A stretch of 64,000 nt of DNA from Leuctra nigra (GCA_934045905.1 OW203768.1:12614316-12678315), one strand, 5' to 3'. Shown: positions 12,701 through 30,145, counted from the stretch's first letter. The notes: generated by a model not told the origin, from the sequence alone. Made by a program: numbers and translations.

Positions 12701-14180
12701 ATAATTTAAATCTACATTATAACGTTCCATTTATTTGGGATATTTATGCGTTTTTATTAGATCTTTTAAATATCTACTAAATGGCAAAAAGTCTTAACCA
12801 TTCCCCTTTACATGACTTCTAAGTGGAGTTATGAACATTTGAAAACTGTTTAACTAAAGAAAAGAGGCCTCTTTTGAAGATTTTTAACTTCTTCTCTAAT
12901 ATAAAAGATTTGGTGGGTACCAAATACCCATCAAACTCTCTCAAACTAAGTTTTTTTTTTAAATAAATATTTTTATTATACCATTGTATTCATGAGATTT
13001 ACTGTTATGTATACTCTTTGCCAATATCTTTTCAATATCAAATCTCTTTGCATGAATCATTTAAGTTTTGTAGTAATTGTCTGCAGATATAAGTAAAACA
13101 ATACTTTTTTGAAATTATTATATCATTGATTTTTTGTTTTAAAACTGATATATAAATTTTAAACATTTCTTTTATAATAGTATTCAAATATGAAAAAAAT
13201 ATTCACTTAGCTAGTATAAAGCGGGGGAATGGAAGAACACAACAAGAATGGATTGTCAGAAGAACGTGCTGTGATTGTACGAGAGAATCTTCTCACCTGG
13301 AAAGCTTCCGATGGGAAGAAGTGGAGGCGCGTGTTCAAGATGTGCACCTCGTTGAGCGTTCGGTTCACGCCGAGCAGCGTGTACGGCTCGATGCTCGTCA
13401 GCGGAGTGTTCTCGATGCGCAGCACGCGCACGCGCAGGGTGTGCAGCAGACTGCCGAACAGCCGACCTAGAAGCAAGCACGTAGTTTGATAAAGATTGGA
13501 AACTGATAACCCATTGAAAGACTACCATACATTTTCTGATGAGGCCTCAGAAATAGAGGGATAATTTTTGTGGGAAGTAATTTCAAACAGTTAAAATGAA
13601 AGTCATGGCGATTTTTACATCTTTTAACACAATACAAACGAATTTTGGATAATAAAATAATAAAAAAAATAAAAATATTTGGACAAGTAATGGTTTAAAA
13701 ATATTTTGAAAAAACAGCACAACTGCTATTTAAATAAATCTAGATTTGGGGGAAAGTCCACCTTGATCCCAACACTGGAGCCAATTTTAATTTATTAATT
13801 GTACATTTTAAAGTACTTTTTTATTTTTATTTCAATTATGAACTATTCTAAAAACGTTTTTTTAAAACAAAATTATCACATTTATTTTAGCACAATCAAG
13901 AAGTGATTAAATGATTGACTGACCAACATGACACCTCGTGATGACCAGCTCCTCAACAGGTATCTTCATGGCACCAAGGTTAGCCAATCCCACGCCCATG
14001 GTGGCAAGATTGGCGTTCTCACAGATGACCTTGACGCCGTCATCGCCTCCCTTGACGCACTGACAGGGGTAGATGGACAGCTTCTTGGTCGGACATGTGT
14101 ACCTGGGTCCAGGGGGGATGTAGGCGGCATGCAGGCTGCATAGCATCCAGGAGCAGCACAGTATCAGACGGAACAGCATC
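3793..14180 (-). CDS. atk: Artichoke-like leucine-rich-repeat protein, N-terminal 694 aa (3' end outside window)
   Basis: Eight coding exons join in phase: 13924-14180 (ATG at 14177-14179), 13297-13466, 12251-12606, 10723-10969, 9727-9981, 6854-7185, 4511-4793 and 3793-3976. All are bounded by AG and GT. The protein begins with a signal peptide (MLFRLILCCSWMLCSLHA), then a cysteine-bearing cap (CPTKKLSIYPCQC). After that come about twenty typical LRRs such as LDLSHNGLAKIDSSHLADL and VDLAENRISDIFNAVF. The order of phrases (VRVLRIENTPL, LKTLDLHGNAIRELKR, RGTFARNTVLRVLNLSHNK, VPLQNMTGL, FGRLPVVFELN, NIPNGAFQG) follows insect artichoke, an extracellular LRR protein needed for chordotonal organ morphogenesis in Drosophila. 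Drosophila atk is about 1,500 aa, so roughly half is absent. The last visible exon ends in phase 1 with a normal donor, so the gene should continue left of the window. Introns carry a LINE and several MITEs. Confidence 0.85.
4868..5085. mobile_element. Copy of the GGCTCCAT MITE family
   Basis: The left end reads AAGGGGAATAGAAACTTTG followed by TAAATGGGCTC. The right end is its inverted counterpart, GGGCCTTTTTATGTAGACTA. The copy lies in the atk intron between coding exons 6 and 7. The same ends recur at many places in the window (see findings). Confidence 0.6.
5441..6589. mobile_element. hAT-like element with 8-bp target duplication (1,149 bp)
   Basis: The ends are TAGAGATCCGATT and AATCGGATCTCTA. 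Both sides are flanked by the exact octamer GTTATCAG (5433-5440 and 6590-6597), the hallmark of hAT insertion. No transposase frame is present, so it is non-autonomous. It lies in an atk intron. Confidence 0.8.
7405..8775 (+). mobile_element. 5'-truncated non-LTR retrotransposon (LINE) in an atk intron
   Basis: An open frame (7440-8732, also open a little upstream) encodes a reverse transcriptase. Motifs in order are YGFRRGRSTIDAIF, FLDLEKAYDRLPRE, EGLRQGSVLSPTLF and the catalytic YADDVVVW. A C-terminal region RPRWFGHMKRM...GRPRERW is common in RTE-like arthropod elements. There is no endonuclease and no ORF1, so the copy is 5'-truncated; it is dead as an autonomous element. It is antisense to atk, between coding exons 5 and 6. 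The 3' limit (TATTATTAATAA near 8760-8772) is approximate. Confidence 0.85.
7440..8732 (+). pseudogene. LINE reverse transcriptase fragment (430 codons)
   Basis: The frame is intact but lacks everything before the fingers domain. The catalytic YADD is present. The first codon listed (7440) is not a natural start, because upstream codons read on in frame as a LINE-like AIEKIVE sequence. Confidence 0.8.
9089..9525 (+). repeat. Dispersed repeat, inverted partner at 60530-60968
   Basis: The sequence beginning AATAGGGAAGTC matches the reverse complement of 60530-60968 over most of its length, with many substitutions. Shared stretches include the ends near AATAGGGAAGTC and GTGTTCAGCAAC. No open frame is seen. 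It lies in an atk intron. Confidence 0.6.
10216..10336. mobile_element. 121-bp near-perfect palindrome (fold-back MITE)
   Basis: The stretch reads TAAGGCTGCATTTCACCAAG at one end and its reverse complement, with one or two changes, at the other. The arms are about 58 bp with almost no loop. It is preceded by TTAA and followed by TTAG, so a TTAA target is possible. It lies in the atk intron between exons 4 and 5. Confidence 0.75.
11181..11834. mobile_element. piggyBac-like non-autonomous element (654 bp)
   Basis: The 14-bp ends CCCTCTTAGTGCCA (11181-11194) and TGGCACTAAGAGGG (11821-11834) are perfect inverted repeats. TTAA follows on the right and TCAA precedes on the left (one change from TTAA). 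Sub-terminal copies of the palindrome CGATATATCG lie at the left end. The interior has no transposase. TTAA target plus CCC- termini is typical of piggyBac. Confidence 0.75.
13924..14180 (-). CDS. atk: atk coding exon 1: signal peptide and cysteine cap
   Basis: The ATG is at 14177-14179. A splice acceptor (TGATGTCCTAG|G) sits one base upstream of the ATG, so the exon starts at 14180 and a non-coding exon must precede it. The exon encodes the signal peptide and the CPTKKLSIYPCQCVKGGDDG cap. It ends in phase 1 at a GTCAGT donor. Confidence 0.85.
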
Positions 14181-16737
14181 CTAGGACATCAGACAGACTC
14201 ATAGACCTTGTTGAGACGTGTCATAAGGTCGATATTACTGTACTAAGTTGATAGGAATTCACCCTTACAGCGTGATGACCATAAAGATCAATTATCTAAA
14301 ATAGCGTGACTGTAGGAATTTGGGGGAAAAAATTACTTATACAGTGTGCGAAATGTAAAATTGGAAAATAGTTCCATACTTGTGAAAACTACAAGAAAAT
14401 AGTGGGAATACTACGAGAAGGGGAATAGAATCTACATTTATGTGAACCTTTTATTGGGGACGGCGTTTAAACACTTCTAATTTGTCAAATGTTCAAGCAT
14501 TTTGCGTCAAAATGCACTTTTACCAACTTTAAAGTCGTTAAAATGTGTTTGAAGCATTTTTAAGTAGATCTTGTAGATCTACTTTCGTAGAATTTCATTT
14601 ACAAAATGTTAATTGGTTGTGCTTATAAACAATCCCTAAACATTGTTATACCACTTCCCTGCATAAAGAGTCCAACTTTATTTGATATGCTGACTTTTTT
14701 GTAACTAAAAAATCGCCGAACTGCACCATAAAAATATAATTTTTTCACTTGCTCTAGCGTCCACGTGGAAATTTCGTATTCCAGAACGAAAACGAAATCA
14801 TTTTGGTCTGAAATCAATTCACAGCCATTATAACATTGATCTGACATTATTTCGTTTTCGTAATTAGAACAACAGAAGAAGGTCTTTTGGGTCCAGAAGA
14901 AGATAGCATGCTGGAGGTACATGGAAGGAAGAAGATGCTGTAGGCTCCTGTGATCAACTTGAACTCCTGCTAATTGCCCTGATGAGTCAGGAAGAGAGTG
15001 GTGTGGGCTGGAGGTCACGTGTGGGCACACGCTGCAGGTATGGGCAGAGGAGGCAGGTGTGGGCGCCGGTCGATCAACCGGGATGCTTCGTTACACAATC
15101 CTAACGACGCATCAGGGCCAAGGTTCGACCACTAGAGCAGGCGGTAGTGAGTGTGGTTTGTCGGGATTCTTATCCCAATAATGAATCACATTTATGTAGA
15201 TTATATTCCCATTCTCTGGTACAATAGTAGTGTGAATACTTGAAACAACTAATAATGAAAACAGAATGAATCACAAAATCTTCTCATATTTTTTGGCACC
15301 CAGAAAAGACAAAATCGTTTCATATTTCTCACGAAATAAAATTGCAAAATTTCTTTAAAATTAAGCTTTTTGGGGGATTTATTTTTTAAAGCCATATTCT
15401 TATTGCTAACTTTGCAAGTAACACAAAATCCAATTGGAATGGGGAATTATAAATATTTCGTAGTTCGAACAAACTTCCATCAAAAGTACATGGGAGAGTT
15501 TGGTACAGTTTGCAAAACTATGAAAAGTATGAGTAAAATGTTTGGTCGACATGCTTGATAAAAGGTCTATAAAAACTAATGCAACTCCTCCCTGCATTTA
15601 TGTAGGTCCCATTAGACGATTATGAACGGTATCTAATTATCTTGGTGACACCTTACCAAGTTTTTCCGCTTTCTTCAGAAATAGGTGCAAGTATCTGATA
15701 CATGTCAAACCATTGCCAATCTAACACAATTTCACTGAAATCAATTCGTTTTGCAATTTTCTCTGAAAATCCTCAACTTGTTGATCTGAATCATATTACT
15801 GATGGCAGACCTTGAAATTCCCCACCCCTCCTCCCGCACAAGGCCCTGTCATGTCTGAAATGCAACAGAACAATGTGCGGAACTAACAACCATGTACAAA
15901 CCGCAAGACAACTTTCTAATTGATACTCGTCCGCCGTGCACGAATGTCGTGCGGGGTGCATTCACAACGGCGCAGAAATAGAAGAAGAAAAGATAATTCA
16001 CTAATTCGGCAAAACTGTGTGCGTATCCACTGTTTTAAATGGTTAAATGTCTGCAATAAATTATTTGAACAAGTTTTTATTTCTTTTGCTAAGTACATGA
16101 GTAGGTACCTATATTTACTTAGGTATCTACTATCAATTTTGTGTGAAAATAAAAGGATTTTTTTTGAAGATATAGCAGAACATTTTTACGTCCGAGAGAA
16201 GAGGAGTCAAAGTTAGTGCATAAAAAGGCTCCATCTTTATTTACCGGCTTAAGTTGTCAAAAGTCAACTTTTGAAGTAAGAACTCAACCATCTTGGTAAA
16301 CTTTTATAAGTATGTGGCAGTAAGTGGCTCCATATCCCAAGCAATGGAGCCTTTTATGTATATTTTATACCATTCACTCGTGGTACCTACAGAAATATAT
16401 TATAAATCTGATCAAAACCTGAGAATTGTTAATTAAAAATTTATACATTGTTTTACAAATAATTCTGAATAATTAACAACGTAAACAATGAACAATGTAA
16501 TTGATCATTTGTACAAGTACAAGTCCACTTACAAGGCAAATAATATCTTGGGAACTGTGCTAAGCTAATACCGAACTAGAGCTTCTAGCAAAATAAATGT
16601 TTGCATAGGTACTTCATAAGAGAAAACGAAATTTGTCATGATCTAGTTTCCATACGATCAATATTTCACTCATAAAACAACAAATAATCGCAAAATTAAA
16701 CTATTACATAACGAAACAAAAACCACTGTCAACTTAC
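14181..16737. other. Probable first intron of atk; no gene seen
   Basis: No exon-like frame was found. A partial copy of the GGCTCCAT MITE family lies near 14425-14600. A patch around 14930-15170 holds short GC-rich words and a GGTTCGACC motif but no foldable tRNA. A full GGCTCCAT copy lies at about 16215-16390. Confidence 0.4.
16215..16390. mobile_element. Copy of the GGCTCCAT MITE family
   Basis: The left end is ATAAAAAGGCTCCATCTTTA and the right end CAATGGAGCCTTTTATGTAT, as inverted repeats. The interior is AT-rich and non-coding. Confidence 0.6.
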
Positions 16738-16910
16738 CTGCACAATCAACAATCCCAGCTGCGTGAAATCCTACAACAATCCATGTTGCTTCTGTCAAAC
16801 AGCAAAGAACAACACTTCTTCTCCAGCCAGCTGAAGAAAGTAAACTGATGTCTTGTAAGGCGACCCACATTTCTACCTCCAGGCGGCGCATTCTATTGGC
16901 TGTGGCCATG
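16738..16910 (-). promoter_or_regulatory. Possible first non-coding exon and promoter of atk
   Basis: On the minus strand a strong donor, CAG|GTAAGT, ends an exon at 16738. The acceptor just before the atk ATG needs such an upstream exon, 2.6 kb away. An inverted CCAAT box (ATTGG on plus, 16895-16899) and a G/C-rich stretch (16917-16945) lie at the presumed 5' side. The link to atk is inference from position and strand; the right boundary is approximate. Confidence 0.4.
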
Positions 16911-18259
16911 AGAGTATGACGGGGGGAGGGGGAGGGGGAGCGGACACCGTGTCCTTGGCATTAGATACATGAGACACGGCAGATAAAATAGAGATGATGA
17001 TGTTGACAAGACAGGAGGAAGTGGAAGATTTGGTTTTTGAGAATTGGTCACTGGAACGGCGTACTTTCTATGTTGCACCACCCATTTCTCAATCATGTGT
17101 ATATCATTTGTAATTATATAAAAAAGAATACATATAGTTTCTACTTTCTTTTACAATCACAAACTTTGTAAAAGTTAAAAATTTATATTTTTTAGCAAAA
17201 TAATACATGTTTATTGAAAATTTTAAATTGTGAATATTCTTTGTTTTGTATATAAATCCTTGCGAAAAGTACATTTAGCGGGCTGGGCTCTTTGCTGGTG
17301 GGGGGGGGGAGGGGGGTCACAAATAGTAAAATATGTATGAAGAGGGAATGTGCACGGAGGACTGGGGGTAGCTTAAGACCCCTAAGAATGCTCCAATAGT
17401 ATAGGTTTTCCTTTGTTATAACTAAAATTCAAATTTAGTGGGATTAAATTGCCCCATTTTTAATGAAAGTGGTTTGACTTGAACCTGTATATAGTAAGTG
17501 TTTGGCAAAAAAGTAATCGCTACTTTCCAAAAATTACCAACATTTTTCAATCTTTTACCAATCTTTTACCAATATTACCATATAATTTCCAAATTTCCGT
17601 TACTATTGCCAAATTTAATTTTTTAAGAAATTGGATTTAAAATGAAAGAAGTAATTTATTTTTAAAATATTGGATCCCAGAGATCGAGTGATAACTCCTT
17701 AACACCCCCCCCCCCCCCTGACGTTGTTAATTTCTCCTATGATGTTCTTTTACGATCGTAACAACCTCCTTGATCGTAACATTTTGAGTTTCATCTCCTG
17801 CTGCTAAATCCCAAATGAGTCTTTCATTCAATTGGACACTTAGAAATATACCAAAGAAATAGGATGCTCAAGCTTCTGCAATCAATGGCACATGGCTGCT
17901 AGCCAAAAGAAAATTGATAGAGAAAGAAGAGAAGAGAAGAAAATTTGAGAGGTAAGCAACTCATCATTTAAGTGTGCTTTTTTTTTTTTTTTTTTTAAAT
18001 TTTGTTTTAATTTTTGAAAGTTTGATGTTTTTTAAAATATTTATTATATCTTACAATTTTGTTGGTGTTATTTGATTTTTATATGATTTTACGTTGGTAC
18101 CTAACTGATTTTTAATTTCATTATGAGTTTTTCATTTGGTATAATTTTTTTTATGACAACACTGATTTTTCTTTAGCTGTCGCCCCTCGGAAAAGATCTC
18201 AAACGATGTTTAACTGATAGCGCAGATCAATTTACAAAAATCAATAAATTCAACATGTC

Positions 18260-18409
18260 GGTACACCAGCCAAAGTAAAACCGACCAGCGGAGTAATTGA
18301 CTGACAGTCTCATTCTACGGTGTAGTAAGCTACTTTGGAAACCAACAAGTATCGATTGTCAAGGAACCTGACCACCAGTTATTCCAATGTATTACCTAAT
18401 CGCTTTTAC
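18260..18409. mobile_element. MITE with CCAAAGTAAAA ends
   Basis: The left end CCAGCCAAAGTAAAA and right end TTTTACTTTGGCCGAG are inverted. The interior shares GTCAAGGAACCTGACCA with the CACTCGACAATT family (31008, 58386), suggesting a related or recombined MITE. Confidence 0.5.
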
Positions 18410-18894
18410 TTTGGCCGAGAGTTCTTCAACAATACGGTCTGTGACATTGTATCAAATATTTATTATCACAACTTGAGAAAGAACATACATATTATTGTTA
18501 AAGTGATAACGCCTGCATATTTTCTACAATATTCCCACATCATAAATTTAATCAATGTACAATACGAAAATTGTTTATAAAAATATAAGTACTTAATATT
18601 TAATTATTTTAAAATTTTTAACAATTTAACCACACAAAGTCACTGTACACAAAATAATTATAATATTTTTGTACATGTTATTAATCCCTTGTTTATAATA
18701 TATGTATTTTTTTCCAACAATAGGATAGTAACTCTACTAGTTCCAGTAGTTCCTTAGCTGTACAATCCATCATCAACTTTTCTAGGGAGTATTTGATATT
18801 GAGCAATATTCCATTTAATTAAACAAAAGAATAGTGTGACGTATTTTGTGTAATTGTATGCTTGAATCTGCCATACGGAGCAAGGCTATTGCTA

Positions 18895-19045
18895 CTACGT
18901 TATAATCTACATAAAAAGGCTCATTATTGGTGTATTTACAGTTTTAAAAGAGATGTTTATTTATTTCATAAAAAACTGTTAAAGCGCATACCTCAAGATA
19001 GGAACCTTTTTATGTAGAGTCTATTACCCTTCTCTCATACAGATT
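18895..19045. mobile_element. Copy of the GGCTCCAT MITE family
   Basis: The left end TAATCTACATAAAAAGGCTC and right end GAACCTTTTTATGTAGAGTC are inverted, followed by the family's ATTACCCTTCTCT tail. Confidence 0.6.
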
Positions 19046-20456
19046 ATGAATAAAACAAATCAAATGATCAATACATTTCATTTCATGCCAAAACCGAATA
19101 GAATAATTAGAAGATTTATAATTAAAATATCCACAAAGATTCCACTTTTAACTTTCAACACCCGAAGTTATCAACAAATAACAACAAAATACATGCAAAA
19201 TGTACAGATTAAAACAGGCAAGAATGTTGAGCCGAAAGTGCTGCCCAAAACAAGAGTCAAGAGAAAGATTTAAATCAGATGTCACATCACTGTAATATGC
19301 CATTATTGCCAATCAATACATTCGATTCACAAAATAAATAACATCTATCTTTAATAACAACCTTTGAACGCCTCACGATATTTAAAAGAATATAAAATGA
19401 AGGATTTGCAGTTGTACCTCGTAAAGTTCGGTGCACAATATTCTGTATAGTACGATAGATAAACACACAATGTGTTAAGGCAGAGAAAAGCAAACCATTC
19501 ATTCCTTTAAAAGTATAAAAGCTATAGGCCTTCAGCTTTCTCCAAAATAAAATAATTTTCTGTAAGACAACTAATTCAAGAGGGTTGATAGTTCTCAACA
19601 TATAGTTGATAGTTGAACATCTGTAATAGGTTTTCGTTTGTTTTAAAATGTGCCCTAAACTTCATGTGCCCATTTATTAGTATCATATTTACTAGGTAGG
19701 TACGTACTGGTTTTCCAATTTTTCTCTGAACTGTAGAAAGAGGAGAAACCGCATTTTTCATCTATATGCCTCATATCGTTTCCTTCAAAGGAATTGTTCT
19801 AACTCCATTTATACATTTTTTGGCTCATAAATCTATGCAGAGTAACGCCTAGCTGAGCTGAGCAATGGCACAACTAGATTATTGTTTTCATGGTGCCATT
19901 CCATCAATCATGTCCAATGTGCGAAGAGAGAACTTGAAAGTGAACTTGAACTTGAGAACTTGAACTTGTCTATGATACTCAGTGTTACAAGGTTTGTTCA
20001 ACAAGCTGCTCGGAACTGCATCAAGCAGCTTGGAACAGGTGATTTTGTTTGTTGGCCTACAGGAAGTATATTATGCAAGTTAGAGCAATATAGAAAAGTT
20101 CAGAACAGTTCCAAGCAAGCTCAATGAACAGTTGATGAACAGACTTAAGTCAAACTTCAACCCTTACTAGATGTTTCACATATTGGAGAATGGAGATAGA
20201 AGAGCACATTTCTGAGGTACATTTTTTTGGCGAATCTCCACTATAGTAGTTCTATAAACGAATTATACAGATTTTTGAAACATTTTGATTCCAAAACTCA
20301 AGAACTATGGAATAATTGGCGTAGTGAACACAATACCTGAACCGAGGAGGTAGAACACCGCCGTAGACCCGTATCTCTGCGCCGCCACGAAGCGAAACGT
20401 TGATCCCATCACCACTAAACTACGACTTGAGCGAGAGGAGAGCTGCCGCCGAGGGA

Positions 20457-27156
<6,700 letters not shown>

Positions 27157-27423
27157 TATTAAATGTAGGTATAGTTACTCTGTATGGCACCAGAAAGTGA
27201 AAAATATCTACATTAGTAGGTACAAATAGTAAAAATGTAAAACTCTTATCTAAATAAGTGAGGTTATGCGAAAAAGCATATGACCGGAAATAGTACAACA
27301 CTACTATCCGAGTCAAAACAATTAGAGTTTTTATTTTGACTAGTTTGCTTCAATATCCGCCCGCCGATTCTCTTGCCGCCAACTTGTCTTGCCACTGATT
27401 TTTGTGTAAAAAGTGAATTAAAA
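27157..27423. promoter_or_regulatory. Shared head-to-head promoter region of MCCC2 and COX7C
   Basis: Only 267 bp separate the two divergent start codons, and both products are mitochondrial. The part next to COX7C (about 27345-27423) is partly duplicated before the second COX7C: the word CCAATATCCG there is CAATATCCG here. No TATA box was identified. Bidirectional action is inference from spacing. Confidence 0.6.
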
Positions 27424-27870
27424 ATGTTGAGAGCTAGACTTTCGCAATTTTCCAGGGGTTTCATGACCTCTGCCCTAAGGAAAAGTGAGCATGGTGTTGG
27501 AGGAGTTCCTGGAGAAGTGAGTAGTATACTGTTTTACTAAATTAAACAATGCCAAAAGTTTATTCTTGGTAAAGTCTGTTGTTCACCTTTGGCTCTAGCC
27601 TAGGCAAGGAGCAGAAATCAATCCCTATACCTACCATGCTAATTTAGATCTTAAAAACGCACCAAACGCAATCATGGCACACCGTCAAGTGACGGCCGAA
27701 ACAGATCTGATTTGTATTTTAGTTCAAATAGTATTTTTCTTGTCTCCGTTAAGAACCTGCCGTTCGGAATCCACAACCGCTACCGGCTCACAGCGTTGTT
27801 TATCATCTACTTGGGATCCGGTATCGCTGCGCCCTTCTTGGTCTTGCGATATCAACTAGTGAAGAAATAA
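27424..27870 (+). CDS. COX7C: Cytochrome c oxidase subunit 7C, copy 1
   Basis: Two coding exons, 27424-27516 and 27754-27870 (TAA 27868-27870), meet in phase 0 and give 69 aa. COX7C is a small single-helix subunit of complex IV in the inner mitochondrial membrane. The first about 20 residues ([20 protein letters not shown]) are a basic import sequence. The mature part has the family phrase [13 protein letters not shown], a hydrophobic helix ([20 protein letters not shown]) and a basic end QLVKK. Length matches the family (human 63 aa precursor). A third exon is purely 3'UTR: an intron at 27894-27975 begins 24 nt after the stop. A poly(A) hexamer ATTAAA lies at 28078-28083. It is divergent from MCCC2. 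Confidence 0.93.
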
Positions 27871-28077
27871 GCCTCCTATTCAAACAGTTGTAGGTAAGGT
27901 AGGTAATGTCTCCATAATTTAAAATCAATTAAAGCGAATGTACAGTTGTTGACAGGAGGTATATTATTGTTTCAGAAAAGAACCAGGAGCTGTGGTGTTT
28001 GGAAGATGGATAAATTCAGCTGTTGTTTCCAAAGATCTATGTTTGAAATATGTTACCTCTGTATCAATTAACTGTAA

Positions 28078-28083
28078 ATTAAA
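28078..28083 (+). terminator. Poly(A) signal of COX7C copy 1
   Basis: The variant hexamer ATTAAA about 100 bp after the 3'UTR acceptor. The same hexamer in the same context (TGTAAATTAAA) follows copy 2. Confidence 0.55.
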
Positions 28084-28173
28084 TACATAATGGTAAAATG
28101 AAGTGCTGAATTTGAAATTTCCAATTATTTTGATCAGGAGGCCAAGTCTTGAAACTTATGCTTTCAGAACGCA

Positions 28174-28608
28174 AACGCTCTCGGACGTCAACAAGTACCC
28201 TTCACTATAAGAATTATCAACATGAGGTGGGATTCTATAACTCCAATGCAATCGCTTATCAATTTTTTCCATAAGGATTAACATTGAAATAATTGCTAAG
28301 TGGTCGCAATGGAGTTATAGAATCAGGGCCTTGATTCTATAACTCCATTGCGACCGCTTAGCAATTATTTCAATGTTAATCCTTATGGATGAAATTGCTA
28401 AGCGTCGCAGCCCAGGGCCATGTAAACATAAAGTCAAGCCACTTAGGTATGATTGCCATCCAGCAATCTATTGAAAACAACTTAATTAACTTTATAATTA
28501 TTATTACAGAGTCATTAAAAACTTATTCAAAATTAATTAAGCGAAAAGTTGACAGTAGATTTCAAGGTCGTCATACATACAGTGAACGGTACTTATCCGA
28601 GAGCGTTT
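28174..28608. mobile_element. Nested inverted-repeat element inside the 1.18-kb element
   Basis: The left end ACGCTCTCGGACGTCAACAA and right end ACTTATCCGAGAGCGT form diverged inverted repeats of about 30 bp, including the AAGTACC / GGTACTT step. Confidence 0.45.
28230..28386. repeat. Double palindrome, two head-to-head fold-back copies
   Basis: GATTCTATAACTCC (28230) pairs with GGAGTTATAGAATC (28312-28325). A second, inverted copy begins at 28333. The arms 28272-28330 and 28331-28386 are almost perfect inverted repeats of about 55 bp. AGGGCC occurs at the centre and again after the outer right end, and may be a target duplication. Confidence 0.65.
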
Positions 28609-29756
28609 GATATTTTTTGATATTTTTTATTAGGCATCTTACAGTTGTTTATGCACGGTGGTAAGGAATCCTACTACATGCTAATGTGCACTACATAATG
28701 GCACTTTGTTAATTATATTACAGTCGACATAATAATAATTCTTGGTAATGATAATTTCTTAATGACTAACAATTCCATATCCAAGAATAGAATATGACAG
28801 TAATAATAAAAGTATTAATAATTCAGTAAAACATTTGACAGAGCAACAATAAACCTATGTGGATATGCCACTCTATACAACAGTCTAGAATTCAGTTCAT
28901 GAATACTTTCCATAATCAAGAGTCAAAGAACAGGAACATACATCTTAATAAGTTATAATAATAATATAATAGTTATAATAATAATACCTTAATACCCACA
29001 AGTCATTTCAGCAAGTCAATAGTCAGGTCAATAAAAATTATAATAATATAAATTAATATCGCATTAATAAATCAATTCAGCAATCATCAGCAATATCATC
29101 AAGTAACATTTCTTATGTACGCAATAAATTTAAATTTAACTATTTACAATAATTTTACCATCATTCATACACAGATTAATACACAGATTTTCTACATTCA
29201 TTCATCAGTCTCTTCAGGAGGGCCGACCAGCATTCTGTGTATGGTGGCTCGGAATTCCTTGGTGGTCAGCGTTTGCGTCCTGAAAGCGTAAGTTTCAAGA
29301 CTTGGCCTCCTGATTATGGCTATGAATACCTAGCTCTGATAGTAGGGAGTTTATTTTAAAACATGACATGTTAGCATGACGACATGTTTAAATGTTGTCA
29401 AAATCCAAAAACTTGAAAATCTAAAAGCAGATATCCGCTTCAGATTTCTGATTTTTTGAAATTTATCTAGAGATTTTTAGATTTTCATACGATGTTTATA
29501 CTACGGGCAGAAACATAAAGATTACAATTCAAATAGATATATTCCTCTTCTCCCGCCACAGAAGAAGAGGGAGAAGTAGAGGAAGAGAGAGTGGTCCTAT
29601 CAAATCAATCCTATCAAATTCAAATCTCCCGCCCCGGAAATAGTTGTAATTGAGTCAAAATAAAAATTATATCAGTGACTTGAATTGATGCAAGTAGCTT
29701 GCTCCAATATCCGGTCGTCTTTTGCAGCTGATTTTCGTGAAAAAAGTGGATTAAAA

Positions 29757-30145
29757 ATGTTGAGTGCTAGATTTTCGCAGATTTCGAGGGGTTTCATGAC
29801 CTCTGCCCTCAGGAGGAGTGACCATAATGTTGGAGGAGTTCCTGGAGGCGTGAGTATCTACTATTTTCTTCAATCAATACCCACCTAAAAGTGATTTTTT
29901 GGCTGTTCACCCTTGGCTGTTCTCCAATCCATATCTTGGCTTAGCTCAAAAAAGCATATTTTTGCACACATCAAGTGTGTAGGTACATGTATCAAATTTG
30001 TAACTCAATTTTTCTTGTTCTCGTTAAGAATCTGCCGTTCGGAATCCATAACCGCTACCGACTCACAGCGTTGTTCATCGTCTTCTTCGGATCTGGTCTC
30101 GCTGCACCCTTCCTTGTTCTGCGACATCAACTATTGAAGAAATAA
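29757..30145 (+). CDS. COX7C: Cytochrome c oxidase subunit 7C, copy 2
   Basis: The structure is identical to copy 1: exons 29757-29849 (93 nt) and 30029-30145 (117 nt), 69 aa, stop TAA at 30143-30145. The 3'UTR intron is kept (30165-30254, starting 20 nt after the stop), as is the ATTAAA signal (30401-30406). Differences from copy 1 are conservative: the helix reads [20 protein letters not shown] and the end QLLKK, slightly nearer the vertebrate form. At the exon junction VPGE is VPGG. The frame is intact, introns are retained and the duplication includes about 80 bp of 5' flank, so this is a segmental duplicate rather than a retrocopy. Whether it is expressed cannot be seen. Confidence 0.9.

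Larger units (their letters stand above)
16911..20456. other. Intergenic stretch between atk and MCCC2
   Basis: No gene was recognised. It contains homopolymer runs (G near 17302, C near 17705, T near 17980), a MITE at about 18260-18409 and a GGCTCCAT copy at 18895-19045. The small open frames are AT-rich and show no domain. The 3' end of MCCC2 transcripts must fall in its right part; I could not identify a convincing poly(A) signal there. Confidence 0.4.
28133..29314. mobile_element. 1.18-kb element with 47-bp inverted ends, between the COX7C copies
   Basis: The left end (28133-28179) begins ATCAGGAGGCCAAGTCTTGA. The right end (29268-29314) is its reverse complement with two mismatches in 47. 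The interior is AT-rich with no transposase. Two further inverted pairs are nested inside (28174-28608 and 28230-28386). Superfamily unknown; no target duplication recognised. Confidence 0.65.

Noticed and set aside
14980..15180. Possible tRNA or tRNA-derived SINE (GGTTCGACC box)
   Set aside because: A B-box-like word is present but there is no A box at the right distance and no cloverleaf.
16670..16909. 79-codon minus-strand frame with a hydrophobic middle
   Set aside because: It overlaps the proposed non-coding exon of atk. The donor at 16738 lies inside it and reading through is not supported by any family similarity.
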